Below are positions 28,144-39,594 of a stretch of DNA of 64,000 nucleotides, one piece after another. Position 1 is the stretch's first letter. Each line of letters opens with the position of its first letter. The notes below the pieces were generated by a model. That model saw only the letters and a list, made by a program, of their open reading frames with translations. It searched no databases and was not told the origin of the DNA. The position numbers were made by a program, and so were the translations under genes. The stretch is from Sinorhizobium mexicanum (lineage in GTDB: Bacteria > Pseudomonadota > Alphaproteobacteria > Rhizobiales > Rhizobiaceae), in contig NZ_CP041238.1 of the NCBI RefSeq assembly GCF_013488225.1, forward strand, positions 2,071,501 through 2,135,500, read 5' to 3'.

Positions 28144-28506
28144 ATGCTGAAATTCACCGAGGAACACGAGTGGCTGAAGATCGAAGGTGACGTCGCGACT
28201 GTCGGCATCACCGAGCACGCAGCCGGGCAGCTCGGCGATCTCGTCTTCGTGGAACTGCCGGAAGCCGGTGCCTCCTTCGCCAAGGGCGATTCGGCCGCGA
28301 CCGTCGAATCCGTCAAGGCGGCCTCCGACGTTTATTGTCCGCTCGACGGAGAGATTGTCGAGGTCAACCAGGCGATCGTCGACGACCCTTCGCTCGTCAA
28401 CAGTGATCCGCAGGGTGCTGCCTGGTTCTTCAAGCTGAAACTCGCCGATCCGAGTGCCGTCAACGCCCTTCTCGATGAAGCGGCCTACAAGGAGCTCGTC
28501 GCCTGA
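28144..28506 (+). CDS. gcvH: Glycine cleavage system H protein
   Basis: A 120-residue lipoyl carrier that shuttles the aminomethyl group between the P, T and L proteins. The lipoylated lysine lies in [18 protein letters not shown] (VESVKA motif, about residue 60). GGAGAGAG precedes the ATG, 16 bp after gcvT. Its stop overlaps the start of gcvP by one base (TGATG), which suggests translational coupling. Confidence 0.97.
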   Translation: MLKFTEEHEWLKIEGDVATVGITEHAAGQLGDLVFVELPEAGASFAKGDSAATVESVKAASDVYCPLDGEIVEVNQAIVDDPSLVNSDPQGAAWFFKLKLADPSAVNALLDEAAYKELVA

Positions 28507-31370
28507 TGAGCATGCCCAAGGACTTCACCTTTACCGACTACAAACCTTACGACTTCGCCAATCGGCGTCACATTGGCCCCTCGCCCGCGGAAATGGATGA
28601 GATGCTGAAGGTTGTCGGCTATCCAAGCCTCGACGCCCTCATCGACGATACGGTTCCGCCGGCGATCCGTCAAAAAACACCGCTCGTCTGGGGCACGCCG
28701 ATGACCGAGCGCGAGGCGCTCGACAAGCTGCGCGAAACGGCGAACCGCAACCAGAAACTCGTCTCGCTGATCGGTCAGGGCTATTACGGCACGATCACGC
28801 CGCCGGTCATCCAGCGCAATATTCTGGAAAATCCGGCCTGGTACACCGCCTATACGCCTTATCAGCCCGAAATCAGCCAAGGCCGCCTCGAAGCCCTGCT
28901 CAATTACCAGACCATGGTCTGCGACCTGACCGGGCTCGATGTCGCGAATGCTTCACTGCTCGACGAGGCGACGGCGGCTGCGGAAGCCATGGCCATGGCC
29001 GAGCGCGTTGCGAAGTCGAAGGCGAAAACCTTCTTTGTCGACGCGAATTGCCACCCCCAGACGATCGCGCTCCTGAAAACCCGTGCTGCGCCGCTCGGGT
29101 GGCAGGTCGTTGTCGGCGATCCCTTCGCGGATCTCGATGCCGCCAATGTCTTCGGCGCGATCTTCCAGTATCCAGGCACCTACGGCCACGTTCGCGACTT
29201 CACCACCCTGATCGCCAAGCTGCACGAACAGGGCGCGATCGCGGCCGTCGCGGCCGACCCGCTGGCGCTGGCGTTGCTCAAGTCGCCCGGCGACATGGGC
29301 GCTGATATCGCCATCGGCTCGACGCAGCGCTTCGGCGTCCCGGTTGGTTATGGCGGCCCGCATGCAGCCTATATGGCCGTCAAGGACGCCTACAAGCGCT
29401 CGATGCCGGGCCGTCTTGTGGGCGTTTCGGTCGATTCGCGCGGCAACCGCGCCTACCGTCTGTCGCTGCAGACGCGCGAACAGCACATCCGCCGCGAAAA
29501 GGCGACATCCAACATCTGCACGGCGCAGGTGCTGCTTGCCGTGATGGCGTCGATGTATGCCGTTTTCCACGGCCCGCAGGGCATCAAGGCGATCGCGCAG
29601 AGCGTCCACCAGAAGACGGTGCGTCTCGCGATGGGGCTGGAAAAGCTCGGCTACACTGTCGAGCCGGACGTCTTCTTCGACACGATCACGGTCGAGGTGG
29701 GCAAGCTGCAGGGCATCATCCTGAAGACGGCGGTGGCCGAGGAAGTGAACCTTCGCAAGATCGGCAGCACGAAAATCGGCATCAGCCTCGACGAACGCTC
29801 GCGGCCGGTGACGCTCGAAGCCGTCTGGCGCGCCTTCGGCGGTGATTTCAGGGTGGAAGAGTTCGAGCCGGGCTATCGCCTGCCGCAGCCGTTGCTGCGC
29901 ACCAGCGAATATTTGACCCATCCGATCTTCCACATGAACCGCGCTGAAAGCGAGATGACGCGCTATATCCGCCGCCTCGCGGACCGCGATCTCGCGCTCG
30001 ACCGGGCGATGATCCCGCTCGGCTCGTGCACGATGAAGCTCAACGCTACGGCGGAAATGCTGCCGATCAGCTGGCCGGAATTTTCCGAAATTCATCCCTT
30101 CGCTCCGGCGGACCAGGCGCTCGGCTATCGCCACATGATCGAGGATCTGTCGCAAAAACTTTGCGCAGTCACGGGATATGACGCGATTTCGATGCAACCA
30201 AACTCGGGTGCGCAAGGTGAATATGCCGGTCTTCTGACGATTCGCGCCTATCACATCGCCAACGGCAACGATCATCGCGACGTTTGCCTCATTCCGACCT
30301 CGGCGCACGGCACCAACCCGGCCTCCGCGCAGATGGCCGGCATGAAGGTGGTGGTCGTCAAGGTCAGCGACATCGGCGAAATCGACATGGACGATTTCCG
30401 TGCCAAAGCCGAGCAACATGCCGACAATCTCTCCTGCTGCATGATCACCTATCCCTCCACGCATGGCGTGTTCGAGGAGAATGTGCGCGAAGTCTGCGAG
30501 ATCGTTCACAAGCACGGCGGCCAGGTCTATATGGATGGTGCCAACATGAACGCCATGGTCGGTCTCGCCCGACCCGGCGACATCGGCTCCGACGTCAGCC
30601 ACCTGAACCTGCACAAGACTTTCTGCATTCCGCACGGAGGCGGCGGCCCAGGCATGGGACCGATCGGCGTGAAGGCGCATCTTGCTCCCTTCCTTCCGGG
30701 CCATCCGGAAACGGACGGTCATGAGGGTGCCGTGTCCGCAGCTCCCTTCGGTTCGGCCTCGATCCTGCCGATCTCCTGGAGCTACTGCCTGATGATGGGC
30801 GGCGAAGGCCTGGCCCAGGCGACCAAGGTGGCGATCCTCAATGCCAACTATATCGCCGCGCGGCTGAAGGGTGCTTACGATGTGCTCTACAAGTCGGCTA
30901 GGGGCCGTGTCGCACACGAATGCATCGTCGACACGCGTCCGCTTGTCGACAGCGCAGGCGTCACCGTCGACGATGTCGCCAAGCGCCTGATCGACTGCGG
31001 CTTCCATGCGCCGACAATGAGCTGGCCGGTTGCCGGCACGCTGATGATCGAGCCGACCGAGTCGGAAACGAAGGCGGAACTCGACCGGTTCTGCGATGCG
31101 ATGCTGGCGATCCGCGAGGAAGCCCGCGCGATCGAGGAAGGCCGGATGGACAAGGTCAACAACCCGCTGAAGAATGCGCCGCACACGGTCGAAGACCTCG
31201 TCGGCGACTGGGATCGGCCCTATTCTCGCGAACAGGCTTGCTTCCCGCCCGGTGCCTTCCGGGTCGACAAATACTGGTCGCCGGTTAACCGTGTCGATAA
31301 CGTCTACGGCGACCGCAATCTTGTCTGCACCTGCCCGCCGATCGAAAGCTACGCGGAAGCGGCGGAATGA
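28506..31370 (+). CDS. gcvP: Glycine dehydrogenase (decarboxylating), P protein
   Basis: PLP enzyme of 954 residues that decarboxylates glycine and loads the rest on GcvH. It is the single-chain form with two homologous halves. The N-terminal half begins with a conserved [13 protein letters not shown] segment, and the C-terminal half holds the PLP lysine in [20 protein letters not shown]. It is translationally coupled to gcvH and ends 65 bp before a bidirectional terminator. Confidence 0.98.
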   Translation: MSMPKDFTFTDYKPYDFANRRHIGPSPAEMDEMLKVVGYPSLDALIDDTVPPAIRQKTPLVWGTPMTEREALDKLRETANRNQKLVSLIGQGYYGTITPPVIQRNILENPAWYTAYTPYQPEISQGRLEALLNYQTMVCDLTGLDVANASLLDEATAAAEAMAMAERVAKSKAKTFFVDANCHPQTIALLKTRAAPLGWQVVVGDPFADLDAANVFGAIFQYPGTYGHVRDFTTLIAKLHEQGAIAAVAADPLALALLKSPGDMGADIAIGSTQRFGVPVGYGGPHAAYMAVKDAYKRSMPGRLVGVSVDSRGNRAYRLSLQTREQHIRREKATSNICTAQVLLAVMASMYAVFHGPQGIKAIAQSVHQKTVRLAMGLEKLGYTVEPDVFFDTITVEVGKLQGIILKTAVAEEVNLRKIGSTKIGISLDERSRPVTLEAVWRAFGGDFRVEEFEPGYRLPQPLLRTSEYLTHPIFHMNRAESEMTRYIRRLADRDLALDRAMIPLGSCTMKLNATAEMLPISWPEFSEIHPFAPADQALGYRHMIEDLSQKLCAVTGYDAISMQPNSGAQGEYAGLLTIRAYHIANGNDHRDVCLIPTSAHGTNPASAQMAGMKVVVVKVSDIGEIDMDDFRAKAEQHADNLSCCMITYPSTHGVFEENVREVCEIVHKHGGQVYMDGANMNAMVGLARPGDIGSDVSHLNLHKTFCIPHGGGGPGMGPIGVKAHLAPFLPGHPETDGHEGAVSAAPFGSASILPISWSYCLMMGGEGLAQATKVAILNANYIAARLKGAYDVLYKSARGRVAHECIVDTRPLVDSAGVTVDDVAKRLIDCGFHAPTMSWPVAGTLMIEPTESETKAELDRFCDAMLAIREEARAIEEGRMDKVNNPLKNAPHTVEDLVGDWDRPYSREQACFPPGAFRVDKYWSPVNRVDNVYGDRNLVCTCPPIESYAEAAE

Positions 31371-31434
31371 TGTGACGCGGCGGAGCGTGCCACGTGCACG
31401 ACCGCCGCCCCGTCAACGACAATCGCGATAAAAC

Positions 31435-31463
31435 GAAAAAGCCCGGCTGAAACCGGGCTTTCT
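31435..31463. terminator. Bidirectional terminator between gcvP and sufA
   Basis: AAAGCCCGG (31438-31446) pairs with CCGGGCTTT (31453-31461), with A-run on the left and T-run on the right. It can end both the gcv and the suf operons. Confidence 0.88.
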
Positions 31464-31488
31464 TAAATTCTTCACGCTTGCGAAACGG

Positions 31489-31881
31489 TCAGTTCGCGCG
31501 AACGACGGCATCGCCGCGGGACGCAAGCGCCGCCAGATCGGCCGGCTTGAGCTCGACGGACTCGCCGCAGCCGCAGGCGGAAGTCTGGTTGGGGTTGTTG
31601 AAGGTGAAGCCGGAGCGCAGCGGCGTCACTTCGAAATCCATCTGAGTGCCGAGCAGATAGAGCACCGCCTCGGGCGCGACCCAGACCCTGGCATCGAGAT
31701 GCTCGACCAGATCGTCCTTGCTATTCGGCTCGGTCACCAGGTCGATGGCATATTCCATGCCGGCGCAGCCGCCCTTCTTGATGCTCACGCGGATGCCCTT
31801 GGCATCGCTTCCAGCGTTCTCGACGATCGCCCGTACGCGGCCGGCGGCCGCATCGGTCAAGCTCATCACGGCAAAGCCCAT
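31489..31881 (-). CDS. sufA: Iron-sulfur assembly A-type carrier SufA
   Basis: A 130-residue HesB/IscA/SufA protein that passes Fe-S clusters to target enzymes. The three ligand cysteines are visible: one in KKGGCAGMEY and two in the C-terminal ACGCGES. The start at 31881 (MGFAVMSLTDAAA) follows a strong AAGGAG nine bases upstream; an in-frame ATG six codons earlier is less likely because this ribosome site would lie inside it. Last gene of the sufS2BCDSTA operon. Confidence 0.94.
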   Translation of the reverse strand: MGFAVMSLTDAAAGRVRAIVENAGSDAKGIRVSIKKGGCAGMEYAIDLVTEPNSKDDLVEHLDARVWVAPEAVLYLLGTQMDFEVTPLRSGFTFNNPNQTSACGCGESVELKPADLAALASRGDAVVRAN

Positions 31882-31978
31882 CGGCTTTTTCTCCTTCATA
31901 TCACCGGGGTAAAGGCCCAGCGCTTTCCAGAATCTAATGTAGTGCCCGCGCCTTAACGGATCAATATCAGGCTGAAGC

Positions 31979-32359
31979 TCAGTACCAGCCGAGCGCGACC
32001 TGCGCCTCTTCCGACATGCGGTCCGGCGTCCACGGCGGGTCGAAGGTCATCGTCACCTCGACGCCCAAAACACCTTCGACGGCGCCGACAGCGTTTTCGA
32101 CCCAGCCCGGCATCTCACCCGCCACGGGGCAGCCCGGAGCGGTCAGCGTCATCTCGATCTTCACCATCCGGTCGTCTTCGATGTCGATCTTGTAGATAAG
32201 ACCGAGCTCGAAGATGTCGGCCGGGATCTCCGGGTCATAGACTGTCTTGAGCGCTGCAATGATGTCGTCGCTGAGGCGCGCCAATTCCTCGGCAGGAATA
32301 GCCGAGTGAACGATGCCTTCGCGGACATCGACCTTTTCTTGCGTTGCATCCAGGCTCAT
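31979..32359 (-). CDS. sufT: SUF system protein SufT (SufX)
   Basis: A 126-residue MIP18/DUF59 protein. The family core YDPEIPADIFELGLIY and the TLTAPGCPVAGEMP motif with its single cysteine are intact. SufT proteins support maturation of Fe-S enzymes, and in Agrobacterium the gene at this position is called sufX. AAGGAGG precedes the ATG. It stands between sufS and sufA in the operon. Confidence 0.92.
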   Translation of the reverse strand: MSLDATQEKVDVREGIVHSAIPAEELARLSDDIIAALKTVYDPEIPADIFELGLIYKIDIEDDRMVKIEMTLTAPGCPVAGEMPGWVENAVGAVEGVLGVEVTMTFDPPWTPDRMSEEAQVALGWY

Positions 32360-32446
32360 ATCGGCCTCCTTAGACAGGCTCCGCGAAAGTGTTCCGGTAA
32401 GAGCCCGCGAGAAAACAACATCAACAGACGCCCTGCAGCGGTCTGT

Positions 32447-33688
32447 TCAGGCGAAAAACTTGCGAGCGTGGTCCAGCGCATCGGCCAGCGCATCGACCTC
32501 GGCCCGCGTATTGTAGAGGCCGAAGGACGCACGGCATGTGGAGGTAACGCCGAAGCGTTTCAAGAGCGGCTGAGCACAATGTGTTCCTGCCCTGACGGCA
32601 ACGCCAGCACGGTCGATTACCATTGAAACGTCGTGGGCATGAACGCCGGCAATCTCGAAGGAAAAGATGCTGCCCTTGCCCGGTGCATCGCCGAAGACCC
32701 GCAGCGAGTTGATCGACGACAGCCGCTCGCGGGCGTAAGCCGTGAGATCCGCCTCATGGGCCCGGATCGCTTCCCGGCCGATTTTATCCATATAATCGAG
32801 TGCGTAGCCGAGGCCGATCGCCTGCACGATCGGCGGTGTACCGGCCTCGAAGCGGTGCGGCGGATCGTTGTAGGTGACGCGGTCCTCGGTCACCTCCTCG
32901 ATCATCTCGCCGCCGCCCATGAAGGGACGCATGTCCTTCAGGCGATCCATCTTGCCGTAGAGCACGCCGACGCCGGACGGACCGTACAGCTTGTGGCCGG
33001 TCATTACGTACCAGTCGCAGTCTATGTCCTGAACATCGACCGGCATATGCACAGCGCCCTGGCTACCGTCGATCAGCACCGGAATGCCGCGCTCACGGGC
33101 GATGCGGCAAATCTCCTTTACGGGCACGACCGTGCCGAGCGCGTTCGACATGTGGGTGATGGCGATCAGCTTCGTGCGTTCCGTCAGGCACTTGACGAAG
33201 TCCTTGATGTGGAACGTACCGTCGTCGTCGATGGGCGCCCAGACGAGCTTCGCACCCTGGCGCTCACGGATGAAATGCCAGGGAACGATGTTGGAGTGAT
33301 GCTCCATGATCGAGAGCACGATCTCGTCGCCTTCGCCGAGTTTCGGCATGCCGTAGCCGTACGCAACCGTATTGATCGCCTCGGTCGAGGACTTGGTGAA
33401 GATGATGTTGTCGGCCGACGGCGCATTCAGGAACCGGCGAACCTTTTCGCGCGCCGCCTCATAGGCTTCCGTCGCGGCGTTCGACAGGAAATGCAGGCCG
33501 CGATGGACGTTGGCGTATTCATTGGCATAGGCATGGGCGACGGCGTCGATAACGAGCTGCGGCTTCTGCGCCGATGCGCCGTTGTCGAGATAGACAAGCA
33601 GCTTGCCATAGACCGTCCGCGAAAGGATCGGGAAATCCTTTCTGATGGCTTCGACGTCATAGGCCGGCACCGGCACGATATGTTCCAT
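32447..33688 (-). CDS. sufS: Cysteine desulfurase SufS (group II)
   Basis: PLP enzyme of 413 residues that takes sulfur from cysteine for Fe-S assembly. The PLP lysine is in WYVMTGHKLYGPSG, and the catalytic cysteine lies in the group II context RAGTHCAQPLL (about residue 373). Group II enzymes usually need a SufE or SufU partner, which is not in this window. It follows sufD by 13 bp in the operon. Confidence 0.96.
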   Translation of the reverse strand: MEHIVPVPAYDVEAIRKDFPILSRTVYGKLLVYLDNGASAQKPQLVIDAVAHAYANEYANVHRGLHFLSNAATEAYEAAREKVRRFLNAPSADNIIFTKSSTEAINTVAYGYGMPKLGEGDEIVLSIMEHHSNIVPWHFIRERQGAKLVWAPIDDDGTFHIKDFVKCLTERTKLIAITHMSNALGTVVPVKEICRIARERGIPVLIDGSQGAVHMPVDVQDIDCDWYVMTGHKLYGPSGVGVLYGKMDRLKDMRPFMGGGEMIEEVTEDRVTYNDPPHRFEAGTPPIVQAIGLGYALDYMDKIGREAIRAHEADLTAYARERLSSINSLRVFGDAPGKGSIFSFEIAGVHAHDVSMVIDRAGVAVRAGTHCAQPLLKRFGVTSTCRASFGLYNTRAEVDALADALDHARKFFA

Positions 33689-33701
33689 GTCTTTCGTCCA
33701 A

Positions 33702-34979
33702 TCAGGCGTGTTTTTCCAGCCAGGTCGAGATTATGCCTTCCAGCGCCTCGACCAGTTCCTCGTCATCGTCAAGTTCTTCGACGATCTCGGCGACGAAGGC
33801 GTTAACGAGCATCGCGCGCGCCTTGTTCTCCGGGATGCCGCGGGCGAGCAGGTAGAAGAGCTGCGTATGGTCGATATCGGCGACCGTCGCACCATGACCG
33901 CACTGCACGTCGTCTGCAAAGATTTCGAGCTCAGGCTTTGCCGAAAGATCGGCATCGTCGGACAAGAGCAGCGTATTGCAGGACATCTTCGCGTCGGTCT
34001 TCTGCGCATCCTTGGCGACCAGGATCTTGCCTTGGAATACGCCCTTCGCCCGGTCGAAAACGACGTTGCGGATGATCTCGCTCGAGGTGGTGTGCGGCAC
34101 GTCGTGGCTGAGCGTGAACGTCACGTCCGTGTGGCTCTCGCCGCCAAGCAGGTTGATGCCGCGCAGCGTCAGATCAGCACCCTCGCCGCTCGTCTTGCCA
34201 TGGATCTCCTGGCGCACCAGCTTGCCGCCGGCGTTAATGACGAAGAGGTGCAGCTTCGCGTCCTTGCCGAGGTTGAAGCGGATCTGGCCGAGATGGGTAT
34301 CGGCCGCGCCCTGCTGTTGCACGATGATCCAGATCACGTCGGAACCCTCGGCGAGGGTGACGTCGCTCACCGACGAAACGAAGCTCGGCTCCGCATTCGT
34401 CGACAGGTGCCGTTCGATCACCGTCGCCTTGGAGCCGGCGCCGAAGGACACGGGAAAGCGCGTGTGTGCTTGGCCATGACTCTGAACAACCTGAATCTCG
34501 AGCGGCGCTTCCAGTTCGGCGCCTTCCGCAAGCTCGATCTCGAGACCACCGCGGACGAGCCCGCCGTTGATCCGGCCGATTGCGTCATCCGAACCGAGAA
34601 CAGCGAGACCGGCGATAGCCGAACCGTCAATCAGGCTCTCGGTGTAGGAGCGTGCCGTCACGCCTTTGGGAAGGCTCTTGACGTCGGCCTGACCGCTGCG
34701 AACCGAAAGCACCGACGAACCCGGAACGACGGCATCGACCCGATCGGCAAAGGCGGACGGATCGGCGTCAGGCACCGCGCGCAACAGCGTGCGCAAGTCC
34801 GTATAGTGCCAGGACTCGATGCGGCGGGTCGGCAATCCTGCCGTCCGCAGTTCGTGGACGAGCGTGTCGCGGAGCGACAGCACGGCCCCGTCGCCGGGCA
34901 GATCACCGATCTGCGCAGTATAGGCATCGACCAGCGCCGTTTCGGCGGCCGTCATCTTGATGGCCTGTTGCATATTCAT
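33702..34979 (-). CDS. sufD: Fe-S cluster assembly protein SufD
   Basis: A 425-residue scaffold partner in the SufBC2D complex. It shows the beta-helix core and the C-terminal helical domain with CGHGATVADIDHTQLFYLLARG, which carries the conserved histidine used with SufB. AAGGAG eight bases before the ATG fixes the start. It lies 22 bp after sufC. Confidence 0.95.
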   Translation of the reverse strand: MNMQQAIKMTAAETALVDAYTAQIGDLPGDGAVLSLRDTLVHELRTAGLPTRRIESWHYTDLRTLLRAVPDADPSAFADRVDAVVPGSSVLSVRSGQADVKSLPKGVTARSYTESLIDGSAIAGLAVLGSDDAIGRINGGLVRGGLEIELAEGAELEAPLEIQVVQSHGQAHTRFPVSFGAGSKATVIERHLSTNAEPSFVSSVSDVTLAEGSDVIWIIVQQQGAADTHLGQIRFNLGKDAKLHLFVINAGGKLVRQEIHGKTSGEGADLTLRGINLLGGESHTDVTFTLSHDVPHTTSSEIIRNVVFDRAKGVFQGKILVAKDAQKTDAKMSCNTLLLSDDADLSAKPELEIFADDVQCGHGATVADIDHTQLFYLLARGIPENKARAMLVNAFVAEIVEELDDDEELVEALEGIISTWLEKHA

Positions 34980-35001
34980 TCGAACACTCCTTCAACAGGC
35001 G

Positions 35002-35757
<756 letters not shown>

Positions 35758-35834
35758 TTTCAATCGTCCTCTTGGGAAGCGAATAGTTTTTGCGCGCAAG
35801 TCCGTGCGCGCTTTTCGATAGTCAGTTCGAGGCG

Positions 35835-37304
35835 TTAGCCCACGCTGCCTTCAAGCGAGATGCCGATCAGCTTCTGCGCTTCGACCGCGAATTCCATCGG
35901 CAGTTCCTGGATGACTTCCTTGACGAAGCCGTTGACGATCAGTGCGATCGCCGCCTCTTCCGGAATGCCGCGCTGCAGGCAGTAGAACAACTGGTCCTCG
36001 GAAATCTTGGACGTCGTTGCCTCGTGCTCGAACTGCGCCGTCGAATTCTTCGCTTCGATGTAGGGCACCGTATGGGCCCCGCACTTGTCGCCGATCAAGA
36101 GCGAGTCGCACTGCGTGAAGTTGCGGGCGTTCTCGGCCTTGCGGTGGGCCGAAACCTGACCGCGATAGGTGTTGTCCGAAACGCCGGCGGCGATGCCCTT
36201 CGAGATGATGCGGCTCGACGTATTCTTGCCGAGATGGATCATCTTGGTGCCGGAGTCGACCTGCTGGTGGCCGTTGGACACGGCGATCGAGTAGAACTCC
36301 CCGCGCGAGCCATCGCCACGCAGGATGCAGGACGGATATTTCCAGGTGATCGCCGAGCCGGTCTCCACCTGTGTCCAGGAAATCTTCGAGTTCTTGCCGC
36401 GGCAATCGCCGCGCTTGGTGACGAAGTTGTAGACGCCGCCCTTGCCGTGCTTGTCGCCCGGATACCAGTTCTGCACCGTCGAATACTTGATCTCGGCATC
36501 ATCGAGCGCGATCAATTCGACGACCGCGGCATGAAGCTGGTTCTCGTCGCGCTGCGGCGCCGTGCAGCCCTCGAGATAGGACACATAGGCGCCCTCGTCG
36601 GCGATGATCAGCGTGCGCTCGAACTGGCCCGTGTTCTTCTCGTTGATGCGGAAATAGGTCGAAAGCTCCATCGGGCACCGCACACCCTTCGGCACGTAGA
36701 CGAAGGAGCCATCGGTGAAGACAGCGGAGTTCAGCGTCGCATAGAAGTTGTCCGTCGGCGGAACGACCGAGCCGAGGTACTTCTTGACCAGATCCGGATG
36801 CTCGCGGATGGCTTCCGAGATCGACATGAAGATCACGCCGGCCTTCTTCAGCTCTTCCTTGAAGGTGGTGACGACCGAGACGGAATCGAACACCGCATCG
36901 ACGGCGATCTTCGACTTCTGCACGCCAGCAAGGATTTCCTGTTCCTTGAGCGGGATACCGAGTTTCTCGTAGACCGCAAGCAGTTCCGGATCGACCTCTT
37001 CGAGCGACTTCGGACCCGTCGTGCCCTTCGGCGCGGCGTAGTAGTGAATGTCGTTGAAGTCGATCTTGGGATAGCGGACACGCGCCCAGCTCGGCTCGTC
37101 CATGGTCAGCCAGCGGCGATAGGCGTCAAGGCGCCACTCCAGCATCCACTCCGGTTCGTTCTTCTTGGCCGAAATGAAACGGATGATCTCCTCGGACAGG
37201 CCCTTCGGTGCCTTGTCCCTCTCGATCAGCGTTTCGAAGCCGTATTTGTACTGGTCCACGTCGATCTGGCGGACCTGATCAATGGTCTCCTGCACGGCAG
37301 GCAT
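35835..37304 (-). CDS. sufB: Fe-S cluster assembly protein SufB
   Basis: A 489-residue scaffold on which the nascent Fe-S cluster forms with SufD. The sequence contains the [18 protein letters not shown] region, the conserved [21 protein letters not shown] and GSRGEFYS. The start at 37304 ([13 protein letters not shown]) has GGAGA upstream. About 150 bases separate it from sufS2, enough for an internal promoter, although transcription from the sufS2 promoter is likely too. Confidence 0.96.
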   Translation of the reverse strand: MPAVQETIDQVRQIDVDQYKYGFETLIERDKAPKGLSEEIIRFISAKKNEPEWMLEWRLDAYRRWLTMDEPSWARVRYPKIDFNDIHYYAAPKGTTGPKSLEEVDPELLAVYEKLGIPLKEQEILAGVQKSKIAVDAVFDSVSVVTTFKEELKKAGVIFMSISEAIREHPDLVKKYLGSVVPPTDNFYATLNSAVFTDGSFVYVPKGVRCPMELSTYFRINEKNTGQFERTLIIADEGAYVSYLEGCTAPQRDENQLHAAVVELIALDDAEIKYSTVQNWYPGDKHGKGGVYNFVTKRGDCRGKNSKISWTQVETGSAITWKYPSCILRGDGSRGEFYSIAVSNGHQQVDSGTKMIHLGKNTSSRIISKGIAAGVSDNTYRGQVSAHRKAENARNFTQCDSLLIGDKCGAHTVPYIEAKNSTAQFEHEATTSKISEDQLFYCLQRGIPEEAAIALIVNGFVKEVIQELPMEFAVEAQKLIGISLEGSVG

Positions 37305-37456
37305 GTCGTTCTCCAATCTCGCCGGATCCAAGGTCCGGCAGCTTGTCAACACGATGCGAACTTTGCGCACCGCTTATGTAATGGCTAAAAGGCGCTTTTC
37401 ACCCCGTTTGCCAAGCGGAAAGTTGCTTTTCCGCAAATTCATTCAATCGTTTTGCT

Positions 37457-38623
37457 TCATGCGGCCTGTCCGGTCGAGCGACGGCGGGCCGCCACTTTCG
37501 CGAACACCGCCCCGCAGCGCTCGATTTCGGCCTCCGTGGTTGCCTCGCCGATTGAAATACGCAACGCACCCTGTCGAGGATCGTAGCCCATCGCTGTCAG
37601 CACATGGCTCTGCCCGACCTTGCCGGAGGAGCAGGCCGATCCCGCCGATAGCGCCACGCCTTCGAGATCGAAGGCGATCTGGCCGGTTTCGGCTTTCAGG
37701 CCCGGAAGCGTGAAAAAGGTCGTGTTGCCGATGCGAGCAATATCGCGTCCATGGATCACCACATCCGGCGCCGACGACTGCATTTCGGCCTCGAGCCGGT
37801 CGCGCAGCGCGGCAACGGCGGCCATTCGTCCGTCTATATTACCGGCAGCCACACGGGCAGCCGCTCCAAAGCCGGCAAGTGCGGGCGCATTTTCCGTACC
37901 CGAACGGTGACCTTTCTCCTGCCCGCCGCCGCGGATCAGCGCCGAAGGCATCATCACTTCGCCACGTGCGATGAGCGCGCCCGCACCTTTCGGTCCGCCG
38001 ATCTTGTGTGAAGAGACGATGAGGAAATCCGCGCCAAGCGCTTCGATCGACAAAGGCAGACGTCCGGCCGCCTGTACAGCATCGACGACCAGGAGGCCGC
38101 CATGGGCGCGAACGATGGCGGCCACCTCGGCGATGGGCTGGACTATACCGCTCTCGTTATTGGCAAGCATCACGGCGACCATTGGCAGCCCGGCCTGGCG
38201 GTCATGGGAGGCAAGCAATGTTTCCAGCACGGCACAATCGACGACACCGGCGGCCGTCACCGGCACCTCGCAAACATTTTCGCGCGCGAAACGCCCGCCC
38301 TCGCGGATCGCCGGATGCTCGATCGCCGACGCGTAGAGCTTGGCGATCCTGAGCGGCGTCCGCCCCATGCGGAAATCCGGGGTCAGCACCATATTGGCGG
38401 CCTCGGTCGCGCCGCTGGTGAAGGTGACTGAGGCGGCTTGCGCGCCGCAAAGTGCAGCGACATCACGCCGCGCGCTTTCGACAAGCGCGCGCGTCGCCCT
38501 ACCCTCGCCGTGAACCGAAGACGGGTTGCCGACCTGATCAAGCGCCGACAGGAAGGCCTCGCGCGCTTCAGCTAGAAGCGGCGCCGTGGCGTTCCAGTCC
38601 ATATAAATGCGCGATCCCGACAT
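37457..38623 (-). CDS. sufS2: Cysteine desulfurase, NifS/IscS-type (SufS2)
   Basis: A second PLP cysteine desulfurase of 388 residues. Unlike SufS it is group I: the PLP lysine is in SSHKIGGPKGAGAL, and the catalytic cysteine sits in the extended loop LSAGSACSSGKVGQSHVL. It opens the operon. The same gene order, S2-B-C-D-S1-X-A, is known for Agrobacterium. Having both classes in one operon may give the system a desulfurase that works without a SufE partner. Confidence 0.94.
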   Translation of the reverse strand: MSGSRIYMDWNATAPLLAEAREAFLSALDQVGNPSSVHGEGRATRALVESARRDVAALCGAQAASVTFTSGATEAANMVLTPDFRMGRTPLRIAKLYASAIEHPAIREGGRFARENVCEVPVTAAGVVDCAVLETLLASHDRQAGLPMVAVMLANNESGIVQPIAEVAAIVRAHGGLLVVDAVQAAGRLPLSIEALGADFLIVSSHKIGGPKGAGALIARGEVMMPSALIRGGGQEKGHRSGTENAPALAGFGAAARVAAGNIDGRMAAVAALRDRLEAEMQSSAPDVVIHGRDIARIGNTTFFTLPGLKAETGQIAFDLEGVALSAGSACSSGKVGQSHVLTAMGYDPRQGALRISIGEATTEAEIERCGAVFAKVAARRRSTGQAA

Positions 38624-38743
38624 CGTTTCTTTCGTTAGGGCAAACGGCTCTGCCGTTACAATCGGTGCTGTTGCATTTTCCTTGAATTTTCCGCGTCGCT
38701 TGCCTTATGAGACGAAGCACAAGGCGGAATGCCCGCACCGAAG

Positions 38744-38760
38744 TTTTGAACGGTTCTAAA
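38744..38760. promoter_or_regulatory. Candidate Irr box (ICE motif)
   Basis: TTTTGAA (38744-38750), CGG, TTCTAAA (38754-38760) matches the iron-control element TTTAGAA-N3-TTCTAAA with one mismatch. A further half-site, TTTTAGAA, lies at 38766-38773. It sits 121 bp upstream of sufS2 on the minus strand and 88 bp upstream of the hydrolase on the plus strand. Irr is the iron-responsive regulator of Rhizobiales; its control of suf here is inferred. Confidence 0.6.
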
Positions 38761-38847
38761 CTAGGTTTTAGAAAAGCTGACTGCTTTCGTCAAGACAAGA
38801 TCGGCACTGAAACCGCAATTCGAACCAGAAACATTCCCGGAGAGCCA

Positions 38848-39525
38848 ATGCCCGAGATTATCTTCAACGGACCAGCCGGTCGACTGGAAGGTCGCTACCA
38901 GCCTTCGAAGCAGAAGAGCGCCCCGATCGCCATCGTCCTGCACCCGCACCCCCAGTTCGGCGGCACGATGAACAACCAGATCGTCTACCAGCTTTTCTAC
39001 ATGTTTCAGAAGCGCGGTTTCACGACGCTCCGGTTCAACTTCCGCGGTATCGGGCGAAGCCAGGGTGAGTTTGATCATGGTGCCGGCGAGCTTTCCGACG
39101 CGGCGTCTGCGCTCGACTGGGTGCAGAGCCTGCATCCCGATTCAAAGAGCTGCTGGGTTGCCGGTTACTCCTTCGGCGCCTGGATCGGCATGCAACTCTT
39201 GATGCGCCGTCCGGAAATCGAAGGCTTCATGGCGGTCGCGCCGCAGCCGAACATCTATGACTTCTCGTTCCTCGCCCCTTGCCCCTCGTCCGGGCTGATT
39301 ATCAACGGCGATTCCGACAAGGTTGCCCCCGAGAAGGACGTCAACGGCCTCGTCGACAAGCTGAAGGCGCAGAAAGGCATCCTGATCACGCACAAGACCG
39401 TGCCCGGCGCGAACCATTTCTTCAACGGCCAGATCGAGAATCTGATGGCCGAATGCGAAGACTATCTCGATCGCCGTCTTAACGGCGAACTGACGCCGGA
39501 GCCGGCCGCCAAGCGCATCCGCTGA
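38848..39525 (+). CDS. Alpha/beta hydrolase, COG2945-like
   Basis: A 225-residue cytosolic hydrolase without signal peptide. The start MPEIIFNGPAGRLEGRY, the HPHPQFGGTMNN motif, the FRGIGRSQGEFDHG segment and the nucleophile region GYSFGAWIGM are typical of a widespread uncharacterised group. The acid and histidine are plausibly in NGDSDKV and GANHFF. ATG 38848 follows GGAGAG. It is divergent from the suf operon, with an ICE-like site between. Confidence 0.86.
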   Translation: MPEIIFNGPAGRLEGRYQPSKQKSAPIAIVLHPHPQFGGTMNNQIVYQLFYMFQKRGFTTLRFNFRGIGRSQGEFDHGAGELSDAASALDWVQSLHPDSKSCWVAGYSFGAWIGMQLLMRRPEIEGFMAVAPQPNIYDFSFLAPCPSSGLIINGDSDKVAPEKDVNGLVDKLKAQKGILITHKTVPGANHFFNGQIENLMAECEDYLDRRLNGELTPEPAAKRIR

Positions 39526-39594
39526 CAGATGGATTGTACCAAGCCGTCTCGCGCGCGGATGAGCACGCGAGACGCGCTTAACAAAAGGCGGCGT

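Noticed and set aside
28953..31184. Long open frame opposite gcvP (743 codons)
   Set aside because: Antisense shadow; the composition is Arg/His/Asp-rich and matches no family.
35790..37388. Long open frame opposite sufB (532 codons)
   Set aside because: Antisense shadow of a confident gene, no ribosome site, no domain.
38624..38743. RirA-type (TGA-N9-TCA) operator before sufS2
   Set aside because: I scanned both strands by eye and found no clear match.
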